Part shown: positions 8,321 to 17,532 of the stretch, piece after piece
Position numbering within the stretch: position 1 is the stretch's first letter
Layout of the letters: each line of letters starts with the position of its first letter
NCBI RefSeq assembly: GCF_021401135.1
Contig: NZ_JACBFO010000005.1
Span: 124,001-188,000, forward strand
Direction of reading: 5' to 3'
DNA length: 64,000 nt
Origin: Azonexus sp. R2A61
GTDB taxonomy: Bacteria; Pseudomonadota; Gammaproteobacteria; Burkholderiales; Rhodocyclaceae
Notes under the pieces: generated by a model
The model's input: the letters and a program-made list of their open reading frames with translations, nothing else
What the model was told of the DNA's origin: nothing
The model's database searches: none
Made by a program: the position numbers and the translations under genes

Positions 8321-9871
8321 ATGCCTTACAAACAAAAAAGTGCGCGCGCTGCCGGAGGCGCAGTGTTTGCCGTGGCGTTGATGGCCTTGTCGGGGTGCGC
8401 GACGCTTGATCCGGAGGCCTTGAAACCGGCGGAAGTCATGCAAACGGTGCAGGCGGATAAGGCGAAACTGGCAGAGGGTGTGGAGCCGCTGTCTGGCCCG
8501 CTGACGCTGGAGGAAGCGATTGCCCGGGCGATCAAGTACAACGCCGACGGTCGATTGAAGGCGATGGAAGAGGCTGTGGCCTACGGTACCTTCGACGCCG
8601 GCCGTTACGACATGTTGCCGCGTCTGGTGGCGGCGGCCGGGTATCGTTACCGGAACAACGATCTGATCTCGCGCAGCGAGGATTCGGTGACCGGCCTGCC
8701 GTCGCTGGCCAATCCCTATATATCGTCGAGCCGCGAGGCGACGACGACGGACCTGGGATTCTCGTGGAGCCTGCTCGATTTCGGGCAGAGCTACTTCGCC
8801 GCTAAGCAGAATGCCGACCGCGTCCTGGTCGCCAGTGAAAGGCGGCGCAAGGCGGTGCACACGCTGGTCCAGGATGTGCGCACGGCTTATTGGCGCGTGG
8901 TTGCCGCGCAGACGCTGGGCGATTCGCTGCGGGGCACGATCCGCGAAGCCGAAACCGTGCTGGCCGATGCCGGGCAGGCGGAAAAAGAGCAGCTGCGCTC
9001 ACCGCTCGAACCGTTGCGCTACCAGCGCCAGTTGCTGGAAAACCTGCGTCTGCTCGAAGTCATCGAGCATGAACTCTCCACTGCCCGGATCGAATTGTCG
9101 AGCCTGGCCAGTTTGCCGCTGGTGCAGAACCTGCGGGTGATCGAACCGGCGGCGGCGATTTCGACTGCTTGGCTCGAAGTACCGGTCGATCAGATGGAAG
9201 AGCAGGCGCTGTCAAGTAACCCGGATTTGCGCGAGAGCATGTACAACACCCGCATCGCCCAGCAGGAAACCCGGCGCACCTTGCTCAGGTTGTTTCCCGG
9301 GCTGTCGTTCAACTACGCGCTGAGACACAGCAACGACCGTTTCCTGATCAACCAGACCTGGAACGATGCCAGCGCGCAGATATCTTTCAACCTGCTCGGC
9401 CTGCTGGCGATGCCGGCGCAGTTTCGTCTGGCCGAAGCGGGGGTGGCGCTTGCCGATCAAAAGCGGATGACGACGCAGATGGCGGTATTGACCCAATTGC
9501 ACATTGCGCGTCAGCAATATGCCAATGCCGCCCGGCAGTTCGAGCGGGCGGACGCCATCGCCAATGTCGACGGGCGTATTCTCACGCACGTGAGCCATCA
9601 GGAGCAGGCCGAGAAACAGACCCGGCTCGAACGGGTGGCGCAGCGGACGTCCAGCATTCTCTCCAGCCTGCGCCGCTACCAGGCCCTGTCGAACGCCCAG
9701 GGGGCCGCTTCCCGGCTGCAGGCGACGCTGGGGCTGGAACTGACGGTGGCCGGCAACGACCGGATGTCGCTGGCGGAATTGACGACCGCGGTGGCGCAGT
9801 CGCTGAAGACCTGGGAAAGCGGCCGCCTGCCGCCCTTGCCGGTCGAAAAATCCTTGCCTAGCGGGGGTTGA
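8321..9871 (+). CDS. TolC-family outer-membrane channel lipoprotein
   Basis: An outer-membrane efflux or secretion duct of 516 residues. The chosen start (MPYKQKS) follows GGGGATCTGGGG and gives a lipoprotein signal with lipobox L-S-G-C at about residues 22-25; the upstream in-frame ATG at 8231 would bury this signal. The mature part has TolC-like features: a long alpha-helical periplasmic region, the LTLEEAIARAIKYN motif near the start, and the repeated half (ALSSNPDLRESMYNTRIAQQE). It opens the five-gene cassette and the next start is 5 bases after its stop. It should form the outer-membrane exit for the system. Confidence in the family is high; the cargo is inferred from context. Confidence 0.88.
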   Translation: MPYKQKSARAAGGAVFAVALMALSGCATLDPEALKPAEVMQTVQADKAKLAEGVEPLSGPLTLEEAIARAIKYNADGRLKAMEEAVAYGTFDAGRYDMLPRLVAAAGYRYRNNDLISRSEDSVTGLPSLANPYISSSREATTTDLGFSWSLLDFGQSYFAAKQNADRVLVASERRRKAVHTLVQDVRTAYWRVVAAQTLGDSLRGTIREAETVLADAGQAEKEQLRSPLEPLRYQRQLLENLRLLEVIEHELSTARIELSSLASLPLVQNLRVIEPAAAISTAWLEVPVDQMEEQALSSNPDLRESMYNTRIAQQETRRTLLRLFPGLSFNYALRHSNDRFLINQTWNDASAQISFNLLGLLAMPAQFRLAEAGVALADQKRMTTQMAVLTQLHIARQQYANAARQFERADAIANVDGRILTHVSHQEQAEKQTRLERVAQRTSSILSSLRRYQALSNAQGAASRLQATLGLELTVAGNDRMSLAELTTAVAQSLKTWESGRLPPLPVEKSLPSGG

Positions 9872-9875
9872 ATGC

Positions 9876-10676
9876 ATGTCAGCCCTGTCTGGACTGGCTG
9901 CTGGCCGACATTGTCTTGCCATTGTGCTGATGCTCGCGGTACCTGTATCGGCCTTCGCTACCTCCCCCGCAGCCGTTACGCCGAAGCCTGCGGTCAACGC
10001 GCTTGAGAAGCGGGAAATCCGCGCTCAGCTTGCGCCGCGCCGCTACACCACGCTGGCCGCCGAGATCGGTGCCAAGATCAGCCGTCTGCCGGTGCCGGAA
10101 GGCGGTGCGTTCAAGGCCGGGCAGGCCTTGGTGCAGTTCGATTGTTCGCTGCAGCAGGCGCAACTGAACAAGGCGAAGGCGGCACTTGGGGCGGCGGAAA
10201 AGGTCTGGCAGGCTAACCAGCGTCTGGCTGAACTCAATTCGGTCGGCAAGGTGGAATTGCAGACCTCGGAAGCCGAAGTGCTGAAGGCGCGCGCCGAGGT
10301 CGCGGCGAATGCGGCGGTGGTCGGCAAGTGCGGCATCGCCGCGCCGTTTTCCGGGCGGGTGGCCGAGCAGCGGGCACGCGAACAGCAATACGTCCAGCCC
10401 GGCGCGCCGATTCTCGACATCATCGACGACTCGGCACTGGAACTCGAATTCATCGTGCCGTCGAAATGGCTGGCTTGGATCAGGGCCGGTACCGGCTTCC
10501 AGGTGCATATCGACGAAACCGCCCGGACTTATCCGGCCAAGGTCCAGCGCATCGGCGCCAGGGTCGATCCGGTCAGCCAGTCCGTCAAATTGAACGCCGT
10601 CATCGACGGCAAGTTTCCCGAACTCATCGCTGGCATGAGCGGCAAGGTCGTCATGACGCCGCCGGCCGGCCAGTAA
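9876..10676 (+). CDS. Short HlyD/RND-type periplasmic adaptor
   Basis: A membrane-fusion protein of 266 residues with an N-terminal signal peptide (about residues 1-30, ending near AFA). It has a split biotinyl-lipoyl domain (AAEIGAKISRLPVPEGGAFK in the first half and the GKCGIAAPFSGRV segment in the second), a short coiled-coil hairpin (about 85-135) and a beta-barrel. It is much shorter than RND adaptors of about 380 residues, so the membrane-proximal domain is minimal. No RND pump or ABC protein is encoded nearby. It likely couples the TolC-like channel to the inner-membrane parts encoded by the last two genes of the cassette. Confidence 0.85.
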   Translation: MSALSGLAAGRHCLAIVLMLAVPVSAFATSPAAVTPKPAVNALEKREIRAQLAPRRYTTLAAEIGAKISRLPVPEGGAFKAGQALVQFDCSLQQAQLNKAKAALGAAEKVWQANQRLAELNSVGKVELQTSEAEVLKARAEVAANAAVVGKCGIAAPFSGRVAEQRAREQQYVQPGAPILDIIDDSALELEFIVPSKWLAWIRAGTGFQVHIDETARTYPAKVQRIGARVDPVSQSVKLNAVIDGKFPELIAGMSGKVVMTPPAGQ

Positions 10677-10699
10677 CCCCCGTATTTCGCGAGGTTGAC

Positions 10700-13600
10700 A
10701 TGAACCGCACTTGCCGCTCGATCTGGAACGAGGTCCGCCGTACCTTCATCGCCACCGCCGAATCGGTTCGCGCCAGGGGAAAACCGGCTTCCGGCAGTCG
10801 AGGACTCGACCGCTCGCTGGCCTCGCTGGCCGCGGGCGAACTGCTGGCGGACCGCGCTCATGGCGCCCTGGCGCCGCCGTCGGCATGGCTGCGCAGCACG
10901 CTGCGTCCGCTGGCGCTGGAGCAGCGTTTCATGTTCGATGGCGCGGCGGTTGCCACCGTGGTCGACGCTCACGTCGCCGATACGGCCCTGACCGATGCGT
11001 TGACGGCGGTTGAGGCAACTGCGGCGCAGACTGAACAGGGTGCCGCCGAACGAACTGGCGACAGCAAAGCTTCGCTGGTGCCTCAGGTCGTGCGCGAGGC
11101 TGACCCTGCCCTGAATAATGGCCGCAGGGAAGTCGCCTTCGTCGATACCGCCATTGGCGATTGGCAGACCTTGGTCGCTAGCATCCGTCCCGGCGTGGAA
11201 GTGGTATTGCTGGATGCCGGAGAAAGCGGTCTGGCGCAGATGGCGGCATGGGCGCAGACCCATTCCGGTTACGACGCGATCCATCTGCTTTCACACGGCT
11301 CGACTGGTGTCATTTACCTGGGGCAGGACAAACTGACGCAGAGTCGTCTGGACGATGCCGGGGTGAAGGCAGATCTGGCCGCGCTCGGCGCTGCATTGAC
11401 GGCCGATGGCGACCTGCTGATCTACGGCTGCTCCACCGCGGCTGGAGATGCCGGACAGCGCTTCATCGCCGCCCTTTCCAGCATCACCGGCGCCGACGTG
11501 GCTGCCTCCGACGATGCCACCGGTGCGGCTCGACTGGGGGGGGATTGGACGCTGGAACAGTCGGCGGGCAATATCGAAACTGCCATCGTTCTGGCGGCTG
11601 GCAGCGAGAATGCCTGGGACCATGAGTTGGCGACCGTCGATTTCAGTTCCACGAAAACCGTTGCCGCCGATTACTCAAGCGCGTCGGTGACCGTATCGGG
11701 TGTCACCATTACCGGGTCAAGCTCCAGCTCAGCTGGGGTCAATATTACTGACCAGGATGCAATTTACGACACAAGTTACGGGGGAACGCTTTACAAGCGC
11801 AGCGGACTCGAGGAAGGAGGCGCTCCCGATTCCGCTCCACTGGTTATCAGCTTCAGTTCGGCCGTTAACCTGACATCCCTGAATTTAATTCTTTTTTGGG
11901 TGGATTTTGCGTTAACAGGGACAGGCTCGGAGTCGGTCGTAAAACTCCTGCTCACCCCTACAGGCGGGTCGAATTCCGCAGTGACCGCGACGTTCTTGGA
12001 CAATAACTGGGATGGCACCGCCAATCTGAATTGGACCGGGGTGACCAGCGTCAGCATCACGCGTGTCGCCTATTACAACAGCGATACGACCATGGCCATC
12101 GGTGTCGATGACATCGTTTTCACCACCGGCCCGACGGGACCGACAGTGAGCGATGCCAACATTTCAGTGACCAGCGCCGGCACCGGTACCGGCGGCGCCT
12201 ATAAAGTGGGCGATACCGTCACTGCGAAATGGAACAACACCTCCGGTGGTGAAAATCAATCCGGCATCACCGGCGTGACCATGGACTTCTCGGCCTTCGG
12301 CGGCGGGACGGCGGTGACCGCCAGCAATGACGGATCGGGGAACTGGACCGCCAGTTACACCATCACCTCGGGGACCATCGATGCCGCCAATCTGAACGTG
12401 TCGGTCAAGGCAACGGATGGCAACGGCAGCACCACCACCGCCGACAGCAGCAACCTGACGGTGGACAACCAGGCTCCGACCGTGACCGATGCCAGGATTT
12501 CCATTTCCGGCGCTACCGGCACCGGTGGTGCCTACAAGACCGGCGATACCGTCACCGTGACTTGGAACAACACCGGGGCGGGCGACAACAATGCCGATAT
12601 CTCCTCGGTCAGCGCGGATTTTTCGGCTTTTGGCGGCGGTACGGTTGCCGCCAGTAATTCTGGTGGGAGCTGGACTGCTTCCTATGTCATCGCCGCCGGC
12701 TCCATCGATGCCATCAACCGCAACGTGTCGCTTACCGTCACTGACGACGCCGGGAACATCACTACGCGGACCGACAGCAGCAACGCCACCGTGGACAATC
12801 AGGCGCCCACGGTCAACGACGCCAATATCTCCATTTCCGGCGCTAGCGGTGCGGGTGGGGTGTACAAGGCCGGTGACACGGTAACGGCTACCTGGAACAA
12901 CACCGGGGCCGGCGATAACAACGCCGATACCCTTGCCGCCGTGACCTTCGACTTTAGTGCTTTCGGTGGCGGCGCGGCGGTGGCCGCGACCAATGTCGGC
13001 GGCACCTGGACCGCCACTTACGTCATCGCCGCCGGGTCGATCAACGCCACCAACCGCAACGTGTCCGTCACCGTCACCGACAATGCCGGCAACACCACCA
13101 CCCGGGCGGATACCAGCAACGCCAGCGTGGACAACCAGGCTCCCTCGGTCAGCTCGGTCTCGGTGCCGACCAACGCCACCTACGGCAACAACCAGAATCT
13201 GGATTTCACCGTTAATTTTGACGAAAACGTCACTGTCGATACCACGGGGGGCACGCCGCGCATCGCCTTGACCATCGGGGCCACCACCCAATACGCCAGC
13301 TATGTCTCGGGATCCGGCACCTCGGCGCTGGTGTTCCGCTACACCGTGGAAAGCGGGCTCAGCGACACGGATGGCATCACTGTCGGTGCCTTGTCCGTCA
13401 ATGGCGGCAGCCTGAAGGACAGCGCTGGCAACAACGCCGCCGTCATCTTGAACAGTGTCGGTGCCACGACATCGGTACTGGTGGATTCCGCAGGACCGAC
13501 CTTGTCGTCCTCGACTCCCGCCGACAATGCCACGGGGGTTTCCCCGTCGGCCAATATCGTTCTGAATTTCAACGAAAACGTTGCCAAGGGTACGGGCAAC

Positions 13601-16153
13601 ATCGTCATCAGGAAGACGTCCGACAATTCGGTGGTCGAAACCATCGCCGTCGGCGATGCCAAGGTCTCGGTCAGCGGCACGCAGGTGACTATCAATCCCG
13701 ATGCGACCTTGCTCGACAGCACGGAATATTACGTCCTGATCGACAGCGGTGCCTTCACCGACAGCCACAGCAACGCCTATGCGGGGATTTCCTCGACCAC
13801 GGCACTCAGCTTCACCACCACCGATACGGCACCGCCGCTGCTGTCGTCGTCATCGCCGGCAGACAACGCCACCGCGATCGCGGCCAATGCCGACATCGTG
13901 CTGACCTTCAATGAAAGCGTCGTCAAGGGCACCGGCAATATCGTCATCAAGAAGACGTCAGACGATTCCGTCGTCGCCACCATCGATGTCACCAGCGGAC
14001 AAGTCACGATCAGCGGCAGCGTGGTAACCATCAACCCCACCAGCGATCTGGCTTTCGGCACCGAGTATTACGTTCAGATCGATGCCGGAGCCATCAAGGA
14101 TCTGTCCAACAACAATTATGCCGGCATCGGCGACACCACCAGCCTGTCCTTCACCACCGGCGGCCCCAGCGTCACTGGAGTGACCGGCGTCGATGGCAGT
14201 TACAAGGCCGGCGACACCGTGGACATCACGGTCACCTTCGACGGGGCGGTGGACGTCACCGGTTCGCCCACCCTGACCCTGGCCAACGGCGCCACGGCCC
14301 TCTATGTTTCGGGCAGCGGCACCTCCGCACTGGTGTTCCGCTATACCGTGGCGGCGGGCAATACTTCTGCTGACCTGGACTATGCCAGCACCAGCGCCCT
14401 GTCCCTGGCGGGTGGAACCATCATCGCCAATGGCGGATCGGTCGCAGCGGTTCTGACCCTACCCACCCCCGGCGCGACCGGTTCGCTGGGCGATAACCAG
14501 AACATCTTCGTGGACACCACGGCGCCGACCGTTACCTCGATTGTTCGGCAAACCCCCTCTTCGGGAACCACCAACGCCGACACGCTGGTGTACCGCGTCA
14601 CCTTTGGCGAAGCGGTCACCAACGTGGATGCTGCCGACTTCATCGTGACGGGGACCACGGGAACCGTGACCAACGTGGCCTCGGCAGGCGGCAATGCCTA
14701 CGACATCACCGTCTCCGGCGGCGATCTGGCCAGCCTGAACGGCACTGTCACGCTGGGTTTCGCCGGAGGGCAGAACATTGCCGACAGCGCCGGCAATGCC
14801 CTGTCCAGCACCACGCCCAGCGGCACCAACCATGCCACCTATACCCTGGACAACACGGCGCCGACGGTGAGTTCGATCACCCGCCAGACGCCGTCCTCGT
14901 CGCCCACCAACGCCGATTCCATTACCTGGCGAGTGACTTTCGCGGAAGCGGTGAGCAACGTCGATGCCACGGATTTCAGCGTTTCGGGCACCACCGGCAC
15001 GGTGACCAGCGTGGTGTCGGCAGGCGGCAATGCCTACGATGTGACCGTGTCGGGCGGCAATCTCGCCTCGCTGGACGGTACCGTCATCCTGTCTTTCGCC
15101 GGTGGCCAGAACATCGCCGACAGCGCCGGCAACGCCCTGAGCGTCACCACGCCCACCGGCACCAACGATGCCGGTTTCGTCATCGACAACACCGCCCCCG
15201 GTGCCCCCACGCTGGCGGCGACCGGTGGAGGGACGTCGACGTCCGTGACGCTCAGCGGGACGTCGACGGCCAATGCCACGGTCGAGATTTACCATGGCGC
15301 CACCGTGCTGGGGACCGTCACCGCCGACGGCACCGGTGCCTACACCTTTACCACCACCCTGGCGGCAGGGACGTATACGCTGACGGCCAAGGCCCGGGAT
15401 CCGGCGGGCAATGAAAGCGCCGCCTCGGCTCCGGCCAGCGTCACCGTGAACAGCGAGGCCCCGCCACCGGTGATCAACGAGCCGCCCGCTCCGATGGAAA
15501 CACTGCCGACACCGATGCCACCAACGTTCGACCTTCTGTCGCCGACGCTTAGCCCGGGAGTGAACCCGCTGGACAATACCGTACCGTCGGTTTCCATTAT
15601 GGTGCCGACCTTGGGCCTAGTCATGGCAAGCGAAATACCGCGGTTTTCCGGCACCTTGATGACCGTACCGTCGGTCCCCGGCGGTTTCCAGGTAGTTGTG
15701 TTGCCGGGTGCGGCGGCAGGCGGCGATACGCTGATGGTCAACCGGGGAGTGCCCGATATGGTGGTGGAATCCGGCGGTGCACTCCAGCTCGTCATTCCGG
15801 CCGATGTCTTTGCCCATACCAATCCGCAAGCCAGCGTCCAATTGCGGATGACGCTGGCCGACGGGCGGCCGTTGCCGAGTTGGGTGAGCTTCGATCCGCG
15901 TACCGGGAAACTGAACGGCGTGCCGCCGGCCGGTTTCAATGGCGATCTGGTTGTTCGCCTGGTGGCGCGCGACAGCCAGGGCCGCGAGGCGGTGACTACC
16001 TTCCGCCTGGTGGTCGGCAAGGAGCGTCAGGCACCCGAAGGACGTAGCAGCCTGTCCGAGCAGTTACGCCTGGCGGCGCGTCCGTCGGGCATGGCGGAAC
16101 GCCTGGCAGCACTGTCGCAAAGTATCGAGGCGGCGCGCCGCCTGCGTGCATGA
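10700..16153 (+). CDS. Giant Ig-repeat surface protein with ESPR, LEPR-like motif and DUF4347
   Basis: A predicted adhesin of 1817 residues. The ATG at 10700 follows a GAGG site by 5 bases; the frame is open far upstream but runs inside the adaptor gene. In order: a basic and aromatic N-terminus like an extended signal peptide region (1-28, MNRTCRSIWNEVRRTF); an LEPR-XLL-like motif LEQRFMFDGAA (73-83); a DUF4347 domain (about 144-310, with LLSHG and YGCSTAAGD); a beta-rich domain (about 312-480); three tandem repeats of about 110 residues from 12145; two SbsA-type Ig-like domains (13497-14158); further Ig-like units, two of which share the segment GGQNIADSAGNAL; a proline-rich linker; and a He_PIG-type domain (about 15790-16015). 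No RTX nonapeptides are present. The stop overlaps the next start (ATGA). Function as the secreted cargo of the cassette is inferred. Confidence 0.85.
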   Translation: MNRTCRSIWNEVRRTFIATAESVRARGKPASGSRGLDRSLASLAAGELLADRAHGALAPPSAWLRSTLRPLALEQRFMFDGAAVATVVDAHVADTALTDALTAVEATAAQTEQGAAERTGDSKASLVPQVVREADPALNNGRREVAFVDTAIGDWQTLVASIRPGVEVVLLDAGESGLAQMAAWAQTHSGYDAIHLLSHGSTGVIYLGQDKLTQSRLDDAGVKADLAALGAALTADGDLLIYGCSTAAGDAGQRFIAALSSITGADVAASDDATGAARLGGDWTLEQSAGNIETAIVLAAGSENAWDHELATVDFSSTKTVAADYSSASVTVSGVTITGSSSSSAGVNITDQDAIYDTSYGGTLYKRSGLEEGGAPDSAPLVISFSSAVNLTSLNLILFWVDFALTGTGSESVVKLLLTPTGGSNSAVTATFLDNNWDGTANLNWTGVTSVSITRVAYYNSDTTMAIGVDDIVFTTGPTGPTVSDANISVTSAGTGTGGAYKVGDTVTAKWNNTSGGENQSGITGVTMDFSAFGGGTAVTASNDGSGNWTASYTITSGTIDAANLNVSVKATDGNGSTTTADSSNLTVDNQAPTVTDARISISGATGTGGAYKTGDTVTVTWNNTGAGDNNADISSVSADFSAFGGGTVAASNSGGSWTASYVIAAGSIDAINRNVSLTVTDDAGNITTRTDSSNATVDNQAPTVNDANISISGASGAGGVYKAGDTVTATWNNTGAGDNNADTLAAVTFDFSAFGGGAAVAATNVGGTWTATYVIAAGSINATNRNVSVTVTDNAGNTTTRADTSNASVDNQAPSVSSVSVPTNATYGNNQNLDFTVNFDENVTVDTTGGTPRIALTIGATTQYASYVSGSGTSALVFRYTVESGLSDTDGITVGALSVNGGSLKDSAGNNAAVILNSVGATTSVLVDSAGPTLSSSTPADNATGVSPSANIVLNFNENVAKGTGNIVIRKTSDNSVVETIAVGDAKVSVSGTQVTINPDATLLDSTEYYVLIDSGAFTDSHSNAYAGISSTTALSFTTTDTAPPLLSSSSPADNATAIAANADIVLTFNESVVKGTGNIVIKKTSDDSVVATIDVTSGQVTISGSVVTINPTSDLAFGTEYYVQIDAGAIKDLSNNNYAGIGDTTSLSFTTGGPSVTGVTGVDGSYKAGDTVDITVTFDGAVDVTGSPTLTLANGATALYVSGSGTSALVFRYTVAAGNTSADLDYASTSALSLAGGTIIANGGSVAAVLTLPTPGATGSLGDNQNIFVDTTAPTVTSIVRQTPSSGTTNADTLVYRVTFGEAVTNVDAADFIVTGTTGTVTNVASAGGNAYDITVSGGDLASLNGTVTLGFAGGQNIADSAGNALSSTTPSGTNHATYTLDNTAPTVSSITRQTPSSSPTNADSITWRVTFAEAVSNVDATDFSVSGTTGTVTSVVSAGGNAYDVTVSGGNLASLDGTVILSFAGGQNIADSAGNALSVTTPTGTNDAGFVIDNTAPGAPTLAATGGGTSTSVTLSGTSTANATVEIYHGATVLGTVTADGTGAYTFTTTLAAGTYTLTAKARDPAGNESAASAPASVTVNSEAPPPVINEPPAPMETLPTPMPPTFDLLSPTLSPGVNPLDNTVPSVSIMVPTLGLVMASEIPRFSGTLMTVPSVPGGFQVVVLPGAAAGGDTLMVNRGVPDMVVESGGALQLVIPADVFAHTNPQASVQLRMTLADGRPLPSWVSFDPRTGKLNGVPPAGFNGDLVVRLVARDSQGREAVTTFRLVVGKERQAPEGRSSLSEQLRLAARPSGMAERLAALSQSIEAARRLRA
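12145..13143 (+). repeat. Three tandem 110-residue repeats in the adhesin gene
   Basis: Three consecutive units of about 330 bases, starting near 12145, 12480 and 12810, encode the same pattern: DANIS or DARIS, a GTGGAYK-like turn, GDTVT, WNNT, FSAFGGG, WTASY or WTATY, and a closing VDNQAP. The DNA is strongly conserved between units. Such arrays can expand or contract by recombination and set the reach of an adhesin. Confidence 0.85.
14524..15195 (+). repeat. Two tandem 112-residue repeats in the adhesin gene
   Basis: Two units of about 336 bases start near 14535 and 14880. Both read RQTPSS, then VTF.EAV, NVDA, DF, GTTGTVT, SAGGNAYD, and GGQNIADSAGNAL, ending in DNTAP. They resemble the Ig-like units of other large bacterial surface proteins and are distinct from the 12145-13143 set. 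Confidence 0.8.
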
Positions 16154-17532
16154 CGGACGCGAGGCCAGGGCAGAACAATCCGCTGCTGGTTTTTCTCGAT
16201 CTCTGCCACCGCGCCCGGGCGGCGGTGGGGAACGAGGAACTGGCCTTCCTCGCGGTCAACGACACCCGGCGGCTGGTTGCCTACCGTCAGGCGGCGTTGT
16301 GTTTCGTCGGGCAAGGCGTCGTGGCCCTGTCCGGCGTCGTGCAGCCGGAAGCCAATGCGCCCTACGGGCATTGGCTGCTCAAGCTGCAAGGGCATTTGCT
16401 CGATACGGCCGCCGACGAGCAGCCGCGCCGCTTGATGGCAGGCGATCTACCGGACGAACTGGCGAACGAATGGACGGACTGGCTGCCGGCCCATGCCTTG
16501 TGGCTGCCGCTGGCGGCAAGCGTACGTCACCCGGGCAGTACGGCCGGCGGTCTGCTGCTGGCTGGCGATGCTGCCTGGAACGACGATGAATTGGCGCTGC
16601 TCGCTGAATGGCGGGGTGCCTGGCAGCATGCCTGGTTGGCCCTGTTCCGGCCGCCGCGCTGGTCGCCGCGGCAATGGTGGCGAGGTTTCCGGGGCTGGCT
16701 GCACGGGGCTGGCGATGGCAAATGGTGGCGGCGACGTCCGCTGCAGTTGCTGCTCGGTGCCTTGCTGGTGGCGCTGTTTCCGGTACGCCTGAGCGTGCTG
16801 GCGCCGGGGGAACTGGTGCCGGCCAATCCGGCGGTGATCCGGGCGCCGCTCGACGGCGTGATCGGACAGTTCCACGTTCAGCCCAACGAGGGGGTCAAGG
16901 CCGGGCAAGCCCTGTTCAGCTTCGACGAAGCATCGCTGACCAGCCGGCTGGCGGTGGCTCACCAGGCGTTGGCGACGGCCGAGGCCGAATACCGGCAGTT
17001 CGCTCAACTGGCACTGGCCGACAGCAAGTCGAAAGGGCAGCTTGCACTGTTGCTCGGCAAGATCGGAGAACGGCGTGCCGAGGCCGAATTCCTGGCCGGC
17101 CAACTCGAACGTTCGCGGGTGGTGGCGCCCCAGGACGGTATCGCCATCTTCGACGACCCGGGCGAGTGGATCGGAAAACCGGTGCAGACCGGCGAGCGGG
17201 TGATGCGCGTGGCGGCGCCGCAAGACGTCGAGATCGAGGCCTGGGTGCCGATCGGCGATGCCATTCCTCTGGACGGGGGGGCGCCGGTCAAGCTTTACCT
17301 GGCGGCCAGTCCGTTTGCCGCCGTGACTGGCGAACTGCGTTACCTGAACCACGATGCGGTGCCGCGGCCGGACGGCAATTATGCCTACCGGGCACGCGCC
17401 CGCATGGCCGATGCTGGCGACCGGCGCGTCGGTCTCAAGGGGACGGCCAAGTTGTCCGGTGGCTGGGTGCCGCTCGTTTATTGGGCGCTGCGCCGACCGC
17501 TGGCCGGCATCCGCCAGTTCTTGGCTTGGTGA
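16150..17532 (+). CDS. Inner-membrane HlyD-like adaptor with GAF-like N-terminal domain
   Basis: A protein of 460 residues. Residues 10-165 look like a cytoplasmic GAF-like domain (mixed alpha/beta, WLPAHALWLPLAAS and GGLLLAGDAAW). A basic stretch KWWRRR leads into one transmembrane helix at about 197-216. The periplasmic part has the HlyD biotinyl-lipoyl first half (VIRAPLDGVIGQFHVQPNEGV), a short helical hairpin (about 265-318), the second lipoyl half (RVVAPQDGIAIFDD) and a beta-barrel. It overlaps the adhesin stop by ATGA and its own stop overlaps the next start. A GAF-like sensor fused to an adaptor is unusual and suggests regulated assembly, but that is inference. Confidence 0.8.
   Translation: MTDARPGQNNPLLVFLDLCHRARAAVGNEELAFLAVNDTRRLVAYRQAALCFVGQGVVALSGVVQPEANAPYGHWLLKLQGHLLDTAADEQPRRLMAGDLPDELANEWTDWLPAHALWLPLAASVRHPGSTAGGLLLAGDAAWNDDELALLAEWRGAWQHAWLALFRPPRWSPRQWWRGFRGWLHGAGDGKWWRRRPLQLLLGALLVALFPVRLSVLAPGELVPANPAVIRAPLDGVIGQFHVQPNEGVKAGQALFSFDEASLTSRLAVAHQALATAEAEYRQFAQLALADSKSKGQLALLLGKIGERRAEAEFLAGQLERSRVVAPQDGIAIFDDPGEWIGKPVQTGERVMRVAAPQDVEIEAWVPIGDAIPLDGGAPVKLYLAASPFAAVTGELRYLNHDAVPRPDGNYAYRARARMADAGDRRVGLKGTAKLSGGWVPLVYWALRRPLAGIRQFLAW

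Noticed and set aside
10328-10699. Upstream extension of the giant adhesin frame into the adaptor gene.
   Set aside because: The extra 124 residues would be encoded inside the adaptor gene in another frame and are arginine-rich nonsense. The ATG at 10700 has a ribosome site and an ESPR-like start.
12164-13768. Long minus-strand open frame opposite the adhesin repeats.
   Set aside because: It mirrors the repeat structure of the adhesin gene and has no ribosome site or family signature, so it is explained by high third-position GC.
12145-15195. Repeat arrays that might be taken for CRISPR.
   Set aside because: The units are about 330 bp, in frame and coding for Ig-like domains; there are no short spacers or cas genes.
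11000-16153. RTX-type calcium-binding repeats or a type I C-terminal signal in the adhesin.
   Set aside because: No GGxGxDxxx nonapeptides were found when reading through the protein, and the C-terminus is a basic helix after a He_PIG-like domain.
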